Assembly (NCBI GenBank): GCA_038843015.1
Contig: JAWBSH010000004.1
Coordinates: forward strand, 62,001-126,000
Direction of reading: 5' to 3'
Source: Zestosphaera sp.
GTDB taxonomy: Archaea > Thermoproteota > Thermoprotei_A > Sulfolobales > NBVN01
DNA: 64,000 nucleotides
Shown: positions 24,399 to 33,263 of the stretch, piece by piece
Layout: the number at the start of each line of letters is the position of its first letter
How positions within the stretch are numbered: position 1 is the stretch's first letter
Position numbers and translations under genes: made by a program
Notes under the pieces: generated by a model
The model's input: the letters and a program-made list of their open reading frames with translations, nothing else
Told to the model about the DNA's origin: nothing
The model's database searches: none

Positions 24399-26186
24399 TT
24401 AAATGATTTCTAGTAATCCTAGTCTGCCTAAAGTCTCTTTAAGTGGGATTCCGTCGTGATCCCATCCTCTTTTGCTGTAGTAAGTGTCAAGCATTTTCTC
24501 AAAGTCTTCTCTAGTTATTACCCACCCTGTGTCTCCTCTAGGTTCGTGGAATCTGGGCGGTAGTGAGTCGTCTTTTCTTCTGACCCCTTCTCTAACGTTG
24601 AAGAGTCTTGATAAGTTGTAGATTCTCTCGCCTAGTTTGAGGAAGCTCTCCTCATCATAGCTAAACCCGAGAGTATTGAGCATCTTTATGTAGATTTTGA
24701 TCATCTCGTCCGGCGGCCTCACAGAATTTCCTGGTATGTTATCACACGCGATTAGAGACCATAAAGCCGCGTTCCTGTCTTGGAGGTACTTGGTTAAGTT
24801 GACGAGGTCTTCTAGAGTTAGCTTAGATGTTAGCTCGGCAGCAACAGTCCAGGCCCTCAAGTGGTCTCCGCCCCTGTCGGCTGTTGCGTATGCGAGCGCC
24901 ATGCCTACAACTCCTCTCGGGTCGTATGCAGGTATCTCTAACTGCTTGATGTGTACTGCGTACTCTTCAGCGTTAAGTACTCTAGATGCTCTAGCCAAGC
25001 CCTCAGCAAGTATGTTTCCTACACCTCTCCTATACGCTATGTCGTGCACGAGCTTCAAGTAACCTTCTAAATCACCCCAAGAAATCGCGTAGTCTTTTAA
25101 GAGTCCCCGCTCAGTTAGTTCCATAAGAAAAGCCGCTATATTGCCTGTAGTTATTGTATCCATTCCTAAAGCGTTCAGTGTAGTGTTTATTTGCGCTAAC
25201 GCTTTACGACTAATTATCATTAAGTTAGAGCCATTCATAGCTACTGTCTCATACTCTATTCTCTCGGTTGAGGAACTATTCTCTACTACGGTAGTCCCGC
25301 ACTTGAGGGGGCATGTAGGACATGTTATTCTATTGACTGTGATCCTGCCCCACGCATCATCAGCTAACTCTTCCCACTTTTCGTGAGACCCTGCTTGAAA
25401 GTTCTTAACGGGTAGTATTTTTGCTTCAGCAGACACTCTAAATACTGGTAAGTTGCCACCAACACCTATTCCCGGCACTACGTCCTCCTGAAGTATCTTC
25501 AAGTATCTGCTAATCAAATCTTTTTGTAAGTTCTTGTCTACGCCTTTAGCTAATTCATCAGGTTTTAGCCAACCCTTCAGCACAATAGCTTTCAAGTTCT
25601 TAGAACCCATGACTGCGCCGAGTCCTCCACGCCCAGCTACTCCTGGTCTAGTGACTGGGTTCTTCTTCATGTCTATAGTGACGTTCGCAAACCTCACTAG
25701 GTTTTCTCCTGCAGGACCTATCGTGAGTACTGAGTAGTCTCTAAAGACTTCACCAACTTCATAAGTAGTCTTGCCCCTAAGAGACTCACATTCAATTAGC
25801 TTCTTCTCTTCTTTAGTTATTTTTAGACATTTCATCTTATCACTCTTACCTTCTACAACTACTCCTATGTAGCCAGCTCTCCTCAACTCAATAGAGAAAG
25901 AACCGCCAGCATTGCTGTCACAGTATAAACCTGTTAGGGGGGACTTAGAAGCGACGATAGTCCTAGTGAATGTTGGGTAAATGAATGCTAGAGGACCTCC
26001 AAACACATAAAGCTTATTCTCGGGTGAGAATGAATCAACACCTGGCTTAATCTCCTTATACATTAAGTAGGTTGCTAACCCCTTACCACCGACAAACCTT
26101 TCAACAATAGAATCAGACAGTTCTTCTTCTTCAATCCTGTCACTAGATAAATCAACACGTAATATGGTCTGTCCTGAGTAAATCAT
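24399..26186 (-). CDS. Tungsten-containing aldehyde:ferredoxin oxidoreductase
   Basis: This 595-residue enzyme of the AOR family oxidises aldehydes to carboxylic acids and passes electrons to ferredoxin. The N-terminal domain has GGKGLATYLMYKEI and the pterin-binding SPLTGLYCDSNAGG region. CPTCPLKCGT (about 288-297) supplies three cysteine ligands of the 4Fe-4S cluster, with a later cysteine near ALWSLIACDN as the fourth. PAYDPRG and ADRGGDHLRA are the second pterin site. Length is typical. It is read with the downstream MoaD-like gene. In the context of amino acid catabolism it may detoxify or use aldehydes; the exact aldehyde is unknown. GGTGTG precedes the ATG. Confidence 0.92.
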   Translation of the reverse strand: MIYSGQTILRVDLSSDRIEEEELSDSIVERFVGGKGLATYLMYKEIKPGVDSFSPENKLYVFGGPLAFIYPTFTRTIVASKSPLTGLYCDSNAGGSFSIELRRAGYIGVVVEGKSDKMKCLKITKEEKKLIECESLRGKTTYEVGEVFRDYSVLTIGPAGENLVRFANVTIDMKKNPVTRPGVAGRGGLGAVMGSKNLKAIVLKGWLKPDELAKGVDKNLQKDLISRYLKILQEDVVPGIGVGGNLPVFRVSAEAKILPVKNFQAGSHEKWEELADDAWGRITVNRITCPTCPLKCGTTVVENSSSTERIEYETVAMNGSNLMIISRKALAQINTTLNALGMDTITTGNIAAFLMELTERGLLKDYAISWGDLEGYLKLVHDIAYRRGVGNILAEGLARASRVLNAEEYAVHIKQLEIPAYDPRGVVGMALAYATADRGGDHLRAWTVAAELTSKLTLEDLVNLTKYLQDRNAALWSLIACDNIPGNSVRPPDEMIKIYIKMLNTLGFSYDEESFLKLGERIYNLSRLFNVREGVRRKDDSLPPRFHEPRGDTGWVITREDFEKMLDTYYSKRGWDHDGIPLKETLGRLGLLEII

Positions 26187-26429
26187 AGATTACACACCAT
26201 AATCTTAATATATTGAGAAGTATTTTAATGTAGCCGATGATCTAAGAGAACAATGATTTAATAAAAATGACTAGCAATTCATGAAAAGAACTCATTAACT
26301 TGAAAATCTGCTTTTGTCTAGAATGCACTCTCATATGAGTGTTTGTTTAGGCTGTTTGTCTTATGTTCAAAAAAGATATTAAATAAAGTTAAAAACGTTT
26401 TAATATTAACTTATAGTAAGGCGTTCGTT

Positions 26430-26738
26430 ATGACTCATCATAATGAGTCAAGCACCCCGCCTGACGTAGACGCCATACCGGCTAGTTTAATGCGTTGGGA
26501 GTACTTATTAATCGCTTACTTAGTATTTGCTAGCTTCTTAGTTTGGTACGTATCCGAGAATTTACTTGTCTGGGAGCCTGAGGAAAGTATTTGGGGGTTG
26601 CCGAAACCCATTGCTGGTGCTTTAATGATAGCTATAACCTGGATTATCCTAAACTTCTTGCTCTTTGCTACATACTATGTAGCAATTACAAAGAGAATTA
26701 AGAACACATATGTTGGAACGGTGGTGAGGAAAGAGTGA
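26430..26738 (+). CDS. YhdT-like (DUF997) small membrane subunit
   Basis: The conserved part is about 102 residues starting at the ATG at 26430, beginning MTHHNESSTPPD. An in-frame opening further upstream at 26343 covers what looks like promoter DNA. Two membrane helices (LLIAYLVFASFLVWYV and AGALMIAITWIILNFLLFATYYVAI) are joined by a short loop with WEPEE. Small proteins of this kind sit before PanF-type sodium symporters in bacteria and archaea. A TATA-like CTTATAGT about 20 bases upstream suggests a leaderless or nearly leaderless start. The stop overlaps the symporter start (GTGA). Confidence 0.7.
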   Translation: MTHHNESSTPPDVDAIPASLMRWEYLLIAYLVFASFLVWYVSENLLVWEPEESIWGLPKPIAGALMIAITWIILNFLLFATYYVAITKRIKNTYVGTVVRKE

Positions 26739-28237
26739 ACATATCTCCCTGGTCTTTAGTAGTGTTATCAACTCTCGTAGTATTCTTCGCCTTCACATTA
26801 ATAGTAGGTTATGTGGGAGCTAAGAGAACTAAGAAGGGACTCCACGAATTCTACGTGGCTGGCGGTACGTTGTCGGCCATAACAGTTATGTTCACCTATA
26901 TGGCGACCTACATGGAAGCATGGGAGTTTGTAGGCATGCCTACAGTAATAGTTAGTGAAGGTTTTGAGTGGTGGGTCATAGAAATGATATTTTACTTAAG
27001 TTTCGTTGCTCTCTTCTATCTTGTGGGTCTTAGGATATACAAGCTAGGCAAGCTACACAAGTATGTAACACCTACTGACGTGATAGTCCACAGAGTTGGA
27101 GGGTTTGAGAGGTTGTTAAGGATACTCATAGCTTTAATGATACTATACGCTACGATAATCTATATAGGCATGATATACATACCGGCGGCCGGAGTTCTCT
27201 CGGCCGCTACAGGGGGTGAGATATCCTATCATACGTTCTTAGCTCTCTACGTTATCTTTATAGTCATCTACATAAGTGCTGGCGGCATGAGAGCTGTAGC
27301 TTACGCGGACATCATGGCTGGAGTGACTTTCATAGTTGCTTTTCTAGCAATGGTTTACGCTACTTATACCTTCTGGGGAGGCTTCGATAAGTTAGCTTGG
27401 ACAGCATATACATCAGACATAGGGTCAGAGATATTTCAGAAAACTCAACCCTTCCAGTACTTCTGGACTATGCTTATATTCTACGGGATTTCCTGGCTCT
27501 TCATACCCCACTTAGTAGTTAGGTTTTTCGCGGCGAAGGATTACAAAGGCGTTATAGTTGGTGGTATGGGTTCTAACGCCGGATTCTTCTTAGGTGCTTT
27601 CGTGTCGCCTCTACTACTAGGGCTTAGCTTAGCTGCCTACTACGGCGCTAACCTACCTGAGGTAGAAGTAGTAGAAGGCTATGTTCCCATGCTATTTATG
27701 GAGCTCTTCGGTATGGGGCCTCTGTTAGTGCTTCTTCTACTAGGTCTCATAGCTATAACTAGGTCTACTATTGATTCTATGTTACTCTTGGTTTCGTCGA
27801 TTGTTGATGTGGACTTGATCGAGAGGGGGATAGGCATTAAGGTACCTGAACGTGGTAGGAGACTAGTATCTACTCTAGTCATAATAGGTGTCGCGATACT
27901 TAGTGTTATAGTAGCTCTAGCTCCTGAAGCGCCGATGGTCATAATAGGATTTGAGCTGTGCTGGCCTGCTTACTCAGTCATCGCATGGCCTACAATAATA
28001 ATGATATTCTGGCGTAGAGCTAACAAGTACGGAGGCTTCGCAAGCTACTTAGCAGGATTTATATCGTTACTGCTCTTTACTTACGTCATATGGCCTGAAG
28101 CACCTCACAACCCGTTTGGTGTGTGGGAGGGAACTTTACCAACACTAATAGCTATAGCAACGCTAATAATAGTATCTCTAGCAACGCCGCCCCCGCCAGA
28201 AGAATTCATTAAAGAGTATTACGGTATAAAGAAGTAG
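26735..28237 (+). CDS. Sodium:solute symporter (SSS family, PanF-like)
   Basis: This 500-residue protein has about thirteen membrane helices and the SSS layout. Conserved pieces are GYVGAKRTKKGLHEFYVAGG near the N terminus, a central ISAGGMRAVAYADIMAG (the family's G-G-M-x-A-V-x-x-T/A-D signature), and HLVVRFFAAKD. It imports an organic solute with sodium. Together with the YhdT-like subunit it resembles the pantothenate permease pair, and the downstream class III aminotransferase suggests a pantothenate relative such as beta-alanine or another beta-amino acid as cargo. That last step is inference. The GTG start is preceded by GGTGAGG. Confidence 0.87.
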   Translation: MNISPWSLVVLSTLVVFFAFTLIVGYVGAKRTKKGLHEFYVAGGTLSAITVMFTYMATYMEAWEFVGMPTVIVSEGFEWWVIEMIFYLSFVALFYLVGLRIYKLGKLHKYVTPTDVIVHRVGGFERLLRILIALMILYATIIYIGMIYIPAAGVLSAATGGEISYHTFLALYVIFIVIYISAGGMRAVAYADIMAGVTFIVAFLAMVYATYTFWGGFDKLAWTAYTSDIGSEIFQKTQPFQYFWTMLIFYGISWLFIPHLVVRFFAAKDYKGVIVGGMGSNAGFFLGAFVSPLLLGLSLAAYYGANLPEVEVVEGYVPMLFMELFGMGPLLVLLLLGLIAITRSTIDSMLLLVSSIVDVDLIERGIGIKVPERGRRLVSTLVIIGVAILSVIVALAPEAPMVIIGFELCWPAYSVIAWPTIIMIFWRRANKYGGFASYLAGFISLLLFTYVIWPEAPHNPFGVWEGTLPTLIAIATLIIVSLATPPPPEEFIKEYYGIKK

Positions 28238-28361
28238 AGTTTTTTCTTCTTAACTTACTCAATTTAACTATTATTTCAGTAAGTCAAGTTGTAGTATGTC
28301 CAATTTAGATAAAGCATAGATTTATTTTTTGGTCATGTATTATGAGTATTGGTGTTAACTC

Positions 28362-29753
28362 TTGTCTGGATTAAGAACTTTGACGGAAGCTTACAGAGAA
28401 CTATATTCTAGAAAAACAAGTAAGTCTAGAGAGTTATGGCTTAAGCTATCAAGTCTTGCACCACACGGCGTTCACAGTAATTGGAGAATTTTTGACCCAC
28501 ACCCACTAATGGTTTCTAGGGCGCGTGGCTCCAGAATCTGGGATGTTGACGGGAATGAATACATAGATTTTAATATGGGTTTCGGAGCTCTAGTAGTCGG
28601 TCATGCCAACCCAGCGTTACTTGAGAAAGTAAAGCAGAAACTAGATGATGGCACTATATACGGTCATGAAACAGAACTTAGTTATAAGTTGAGTGAAGCC
28701 TTAACACGTAGGTACGGCTATGAAATGGTCAGGTTCTCAAACACGGGTTCTGAAGCAACACTCTTGGCTATAAGGCTTGCTAGAGTAGTTACTGGAAGGT
28801 CAAAAATACTGAAGTTTGAGGGGCATTACCACGGCACACACGAGCTCTTAATGGTTGGAGTTAAGCCTGACTTAAGACACGCAGGACATCCTAAAAGACC
28901 CAGGTCAGTCCCTACCGGATATCCATACAACGTCGTTCCAAAAGAATTAGCGGAGAATGTCGTTGTTGCTCCGTGGAACGATGCTGAAGCGACAGAACAA
29001 ATAATGAGGGCTTACGGGAATGAAATAGCAGCTATAATTATGGAGCCTGTAGCCATGAATATGGGTGTTGTTCCAGGAAAGAAAGATTTTGTAGCTTTCC
29101 TGAGGAAGTTAGCTGATGAATATAATTGCCTCTTAATATTCGATGAAGTAAAGACTTCAGGCATGTGGTATAGAGGAGCTCAAGACTACTTCGGAGTTAA
29201 AGCTGATATAATCACTGTAGCTAAAGCACTTGGCGGAGGATTCCCGTTCTCAGCAGTCTTAACTAGAAAAGATATAATGGAGTTAGTAGGACCTCGTAAA
29301 GTACCTCATGGTGGAACCTTCAATGCCAACCCGTTATCTGTTTACGCAACCTACGTAACGATCACCGAACTCCTCACAGAGTCTAACCTAGCATACACGC
29401 ACAAGTTGAGTGAGGAGTTAGCTAAGGGCTACAGAGACTTAATACAAGATAAGGGGCTAGAAGCACACGTAGTTCAGATTGCTAATAAGGGCACAATATA
29501 CTTTGCTAAAGAAGAGATAAACACGTGGAGAGACTTCGTAACTAAGGTTAATTGGGGTCTCTGGTATGTGTGGACGCTGGGTATGGTAATAAACGGCATA
29601 ATACCTCAGCCTATGGCCGTAGACGAGCAGTGGACTATATCAATAATGCACACGAAAGAAGACTTACAGAAAGCTCTAGAGACAGCTGACAGAGTCATGA
29701 GCGACATTAAAGGAAAATTAGTAGAGTCGTTAGCCATAGAAGAAGCTATCTAA
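28362..29753 (+). CDS. Class III aminotransferase, GSA-aminomutase-like
   Basis: This 463-residue PLP enzyme resembles glutamate-1-semialdehyde aminomutase and beta-amino acid transaminases. SNTGSEAT (126-133), Asp261 in FDEVKT and Schiff-base Lys288 in TVAKALGGG are present, with HGGTFNANPL near the active site. HemL proteins usually carry a D-E-V-x-T-G-F-R motif; here it is DEVKTSGMWYRG, so a heme-pathway role is unlikely. No other heme genes are near. Linked to the symporter by 124 bases on the same strand, it is better read as a catabolic transaminase for the imported amino acid. The TTG start follows a GGTG site. Confidence 0.8.
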   Translation: MSGLRTLTEAYRELYSRKTSKSRELWLKLSSLAPHGVHSNWRIFDPHPLMVSRARGSRIWDVDGNEYIDFNMGFGALVVGHANPALLEKVKQKLDDGTIYGHETELSYKLSEALTRRYGYEMVRFSNTGSEATLLAIRLARVVTGRSKILKFEGHYHGTHELLMVGVKPDLRHAGHPKRPRSVPTGYPYNVVPKELAENVVVAPWNDAEATEQIMRAYGNEIAAIIMEPVAMNMGVVPGKKDFVAFLRKLADEYNCLLIFDEVKTSGMWYRGAQDYFGVKADIITVAKALGGGFPFSAVLTRKDIMELVGPRKVPHGGTFNANPLSVYATYVTITELLTESNLAYTHKLSEELAKGYRDLIQDKGLEAHVVQIANKGTIYFAKEEINTWRDFVTKVNWGLWYVWTLGMVINGIIPQPMAVDEQWTISIMHTKEDLQKALETADRVMSDIKGKLVESLAIEEAI

Positions 29754-29801
29754 TATTCGAAATTGAAAAACAAAATTCTGTTTTTAAAACGTGCTGAGTT
29801 T

Positions 29802-30098
29802 TTACCTGAGACGAAACTCTACTAGCATGATATGAGGTTTTTCATTTCTTACAGTAATCTTTACCTCAAGAGCCTCATAGTATTTATCTGTTATTACCTC
29901 TATCGAGTGTCTACTTAAACTAGGTATTTTCAGGTTGCTAGACTTGTAAACTGTTTCTCTACTAGGAAGTCCTGCTACTTCAAAATCTACCATAACATCA
30001 TACGTGCACGCGTTAATGATTTCTAGAGGTATGTGCTCCTGATCTACAGTATCAAACCATGGAGTCCCTCTTGAAACTTGAATACATTCGCGACTCAT
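29802..30098 (-). CDS. Hypothetical beta-rich protein
   Basis: The frame opens at 30149, but the ATG at 30098 (MSRECIQVSRGTPWF) sits about 25 bases after TTTAAAAAT and gives a clean leaderless start, so the product is taken as 98 residues. It lacks membrane helices. The pattern of alternating hydrophobic strands (DVMVDFEVAG, ALEVKITVRN, IMLVEFRLR) suggests an immunoglobulin-like fold. I do not recognise the family. It stands alone, convergent with the aminotransferase gene. Confidence 0.55.
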   Translation of the reverse strand: MSRECIQVSRGTPWFDTVDQEHIPLEIINACTYDVMVDFEVAGLPSRETVYKSSNLKIPSLSRHSIEVITDKYYEALEVKITVRNEKPHIMLVEFRLR

Positions 30099-30149
30099 AA
30101 TCTTTCTCCAAGTGCCTAATATTTTTAAAAAGCTATAAAGCGTTATCAT

Positions 30150-30524
30150 CGGCGTCTAGTCCTTAGTCCATCGTCTAGCTATGAAATAAAGCTGAAATGC
30201 TGAGATAATGTCATGAGATCGTTTGTAGAGGGACTTCTATTCAAGGTGTTGACTGCGATGTTTTTAAGGAAATAATTTATTATGATGTAATCGTTAATGA
30301 TTTTGGTTTTTCTCTCCCTGATGTTAGTTAACCTAAAAACAAACGAATATTTGGGTCAGACAGAATCTGCGTGTTAAGGTTTTTCTGAACAAGTGTACTA
30401 TTGATGAGAATTCTAATTAAAAGGAGCTTAGAATCGATAAGGCTGAACAGTGAAGCGGTTTATATAAGGTGAGATGTTATCAGTCGTAATGGGGGGCCAA
30501 GTCCTTTAGTATTTTATATGTCTT
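30150..30524. other. Intergenic region with weak RNA-like features
   Basis: There is no protein-sized gene. A short T-rich arm (GGTTTTTCTCT, around 30305) faces an A-rich AAAAACAAAC (30337) with only about 20 bases between, a miniature of the boxed RNA islands. ATTCTAA/TTAGAAT (about 30408-30432) forms a perfect seven-pair hairpin. GTTTATATAAGG near 30457 is a good TATA box, followed by GGTGAG and an 11-codon frame at about 30475-30510. Whether anything is transcribed from it is unknown. Confidence 0.3.
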
Positions 30525-30983
30525 CTATTCGTCCGGTTCTTTAATATAGTCGGTTAACGTTTTCATGAGTCCTAATTCTGCTAGAACACCGTTAATTCCT
30601 GGAGCTTTCTCTATGTCTTCTTTACTTACCTTATACGTCTTGCGTTCTTTAATTCCTTCTTTTGATACTTTAATAAATTTCCATTCTTTGTGAGGTATCT
30701 TGACTGCTATGTATGGTATTCCGCCAGCTCTCTCTGCGAAGTCTATTAATTTCTTGACCTGGTTTAGCTCAATGTATAGTCCTGAGGGCTTAGCTCTAGA
30801 CTTGACCTCGAAGACTGCGACCTTGCCTTTCATTATAGCTACTACGTCAGGGTATTCCGCTTTCCTTATTCTAGCACCGCTAGCAGGAGCTCTCATTACT
30901 GCAAACCCTAACCTCCATAAAGTATGAACTAATTCTCTCTCAGCTCTATAACCTTTAGATCTGCTCTTAACTACTCTCACCAC
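30525..30983 (-). CDS. hjc: Holliday junction resolvase Hjc
   Basis: This 152-residue archaeal resolvase has the nuclease motifs of Hjc. The early glutamate is in KGYRAERELV, the ASGARIRKAEYPDVVA stretch holds the catalytic Asp, and VAVFEVKSRA supplies the E-x-K. It works as a dimer that cuts four-way DNA junctions in recombination and fork restart. Two GTG codons (30983 and 30980) open the frame; either could be the start. It is divergent from the stomatin gene, with 68 bases between them. Confidence 0.92.
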   Translation of the reverse strand: MVRVVKSRSKGYRAERELVHTLWRLGFAVMRAPASGARIRKAEYPDVVAIMKGKVAVFEVKSRAKPSGLYIELNQVKKLIDFAERAGGIPYIAVKIPHKEWKFIKVSKEGIKERKTYKVSKEDIEKAPGINGVLAELGLMKTLTDYIKEPDE

Positions 30984-31051
30984 CTTAGTTTAACTCCATA
31001 AACACTGACTTAAATATTTTGTAACGAATAAGTAATTGAGGTGCGGAGTTA

Positions 31052-31840
31052 ATGCCTATAGGACTAACAGAGATTGTGTTAATTCTTGTTGTGCTAATAA
31101 TAGTTATACCCCTACTAAACGCTAGCATAAAAATTATTAGAGAGTATGAGAGAGCTGTAGTTTTCAGGCTGGGAAGACTCGTAGGAGCTAAAGGTCCTGG
31201 ACTAATACTGATCATACCATTCGTGGATAACTTAATGAAAGTTGACTTAAGAGTAGTAACAGTCGATGTTCCTAAACAAGAGATAATAACTAGAGATAAC
31301 GTGAGTGTTAAGGTTGATGCAGTAATATATTATAGAGCTGTTGACCCAATAGCTGCAATAACTAAAGTCAGTAACTACCACTACTCAATAATGATGTTGG
31401 GTCAGACAGTCTTGAGAGACGTGATAGGTCAGGTAGACTTAGATGACTTACTTCAGAAGAGAGACGAGCTGAATAAGAGGATACAAGACATAATAGACGA
31501 GACAGCCATGTCTTGGGGTATTAAAGTGACTGCAGTAACGCTCAAGTCTGTAGAACTGCCTGAGGAGCTCATGAGAGCCATGGCTAAACAAGCCGAGGCA
31601 GAAAGGTGGAGGAGAGCTAGAATAATAGAAGCGGAAGGTGAGAGACAAGCTTCCGCGGTACTGGTTGAGGCAGCCTCTATGTATGAGCAACACCCTACGG
31701 CACTCCGGTTAAGAGAGCTTCAGACCATGATAGAAATAGCTAGAGAAAAAGCGTTGGTAGTAATTACGGAAACCGGAGCTACAGACGTGGGCAAGACTGT
31801 AGCAATGTATAAAGCGCTTAGAGAAAGAGAAGAGCGGTGA
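31052..31840 (+). CDS. Stomatin/prohibitin (SPFH) family membrane protein
   Basis: This 262-residue protein has an N-terminal membrane helix (IVLILVVLIIVIPLL), then the SPFH domain with EYERAVVFRLGR, the VVTVDVPKQEIITRDNVSVKVDAVIYYR core (read in pieces) and a C-terminal coiled coil rich in EAEGERQA. Stomatins assemble into membrane microdomain scaffolds. The gene for its NfeD-type protease follows after eight bases. In Pyrococcus the NfeD protease cleaves the stomatin tail, and the same pairing is expected here. Confidence 0.93.
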   Translation: MPIGLTEIVLILVVLIIVIPLLNASIKIIREYERAVVFRLGRLVGAKGPGLILIIPFVDNLMKVDLRVVTVDVPKQEIITRDNVSVKVDAVIYYRAVDPIAAITKVSNYHYSIMMLGQTVLRDVIGQVDLDDLLQKRDELNKRIQDIIDETAMSWGIKVTAVTLKSVELPEELMRAMAKQAEAERWRRARIIEAEGERQASAVLVEAASMYEQHPTALRLRELQTMIEIAREKALVVITETGATDVGKTVAMYKALREREER

Positions 31841-31848
31841 GTTAGGAG

Positions 31849-33216
31849 GTGCTAACGACTAAAAACGAAGTTCTTCGTGTTTTTGCTCAAATAACTATTA
31901 TTCTAACCTTATTAGTGCTTGCGACCCCGTCACATACTGTAGGGACTTCTGACCCCTTAAGCTTTCAAGCGTCTGGAGTGATCACTAGAGCAGTAGTTGT
32001 TGAGATAAAGCCTCCGTGGGACGTGATAGATAGTGGGGTTAAGGAGTGCTTCTTAGACGCTTTAAGTAAGGCCGAGAGCGAGGGTAAAGCACTCATATAC
32101 CTGGTCGATAGTTATGGAGGATACCTAGACGCCGCTTACACTATTGGAGATGCTGTGAGTAACTCGAAAATACCTACAGTAGCTTACGTCAGCGGTGGTA
32201 AGGCATTGAGTGCTGGAACAATGATAATACTCCCAGCCAATATAGTAGCGCTACATCCTTCAGCTATTATTGGAGCTATGCAGCCAGTAATGATAAACCC
32301 TGTTACAGGAGAGCTTCAGTTCGTTAATGAATCAAAGATAATAAATCCTGTCGTTGAGAAGGCCTTGAGTTACGCAAGGCTTAGAGGGAGGAATGAGACT
32401 TTAGTGAAAGACTTCGTAGTTAAAGCCACTACCGTGAATGCTGAAAAAGCTGTTTCTTACCGTGTTGCAGACATGATAGTACAAGACCTTCCGACTTTAC
32501 TAAGGTCTCTATACGGCTATGAGGTTTCGGTCTCGGGTAGAGTAGTCAGGTTAGAGATTGATGAGTCAGGTCTAGAGTTTTATGCTTGTAGCGTTAGGTC
32601 AAGGTTATTATCATTGCTTGAGAACTCTACAATACTCAACGTGTTGCTCACGATAGGGCTCTTAGGAACTATATTTGCTCTATTGAGTGGCAGAATAACG
32701 GTACTTCCACTCACCCTCCTTTTCCTACTCCTCGGGCTGATTGGTAGCGGTCTTAACCCTAATCTTGTCTCGTTGTTCCTGATAGTCTTAGGTGGCACGC
32801 TACTAGCTATAGAGTTGTTTGTTTTGCCGGGCTTCGGGATAGTAGGGATAAGTGGGGTAATCCTCCTCGCTTTCGGTTTCGCTCTCCTGCCTACGTATCT
32901 GCCCAGTGGTTTAGTCCCTTCTGAAGAATACTTGAATGCTTTAAGAGCGTTCATAGTAGGTACCTCAGTGATACTGGGGGGTTTCTTCGGCATACTAATG
33001 TTTAAAGTCATAAAAGTCAGGAGGAAGAAGCCTTATGAATTCTTGCCTACTGGTAAGGTAGGTAAGGCGATCGACGACTTAAGTCCTGGAAAACCAGGCT
33101 TCGTGATCGTTGAGGGCGAGTACTGGAAGGCAGTCTCAGATGAGGAGATACCTAAGGGTAGTGAAGTAGTTGTGGTAAGCGTTGAAGGCGCAATACTTAG
33201 AGTTAAAAGGAAATGA
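31849..33216 (+). CDS. NfeD-family membrane-bound serine protease
   Basis: This 455-residue protein has a signal-like helix (ITIILTLLVLA), a ClpP-like protease domain, four or more membrane helices, and a C-terminal OB-fold NfeD domain (GKVGKAIDDLSPGKPGFVIVEGEYWKAVS in pieces). ALSAGTMI holds the serine nucleophile, and a lysine further on would complete the Ser-Lys pair. IGAMQPV matches the conserved post-catalytic loop. It cleaves the hydrophobic tail of its stomatin partner and works at the outer face of the membrane. The first start is a GTG at 31849 right behind GGAG, so spacing is tight and the true start is uncertain by a few codons. Confidence 0.9.
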   Translation: MLTTKNEVLRVFAQITIILTLLVLATPSHTVGTSDPLSFQASGVITRAVVVEIKPPWDVIDSGVKECFLDALSKAESEGKALIYLVDSYGGYLDAAYTIGDAVSNSKIPTVAYVSGGKALSAGTMIILPANIVALHPSAIIGAMQPVMINPVTGELQFVNESKIINPVVEKALSYARLRGRNETLVKDFVVKATTVNAEKAVSYRVADMIVQDLPTLLRSLYGYEVSVSGRVVRLEIDESGLEFYACSVRSRLLSLLENSTILNVLLTIGLLGTIFALLSGRITVLPLTLLFLLLGLIGSGLNPNLVSLFLIVLGGTLLAIELFVLPGFGIVGISGVILLAFGFALLPTYLPSGLVPSEEYLNALRAFIVGTSVILGGFFGILMFKVIKVRRKKPYEFLPTGKVGKAIDDLSPGKPGFVIVEGEYWKAVSDEEIPKGSEVVVVSVEGAILRVKRK

Positions 33217-33263
33217 GTCGTTGTTTAAGCGAGCTTTATTTAAGTTTCTAAGCAATATTTTAG

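Noticed and set aside
28362-29753. Glutamate-1-semialdehyde aminomutase (HemL)
   Set aside because: The DEVxTGFR motif is replaced and no heme genes are near; the context is transport and amino acid catabolism.
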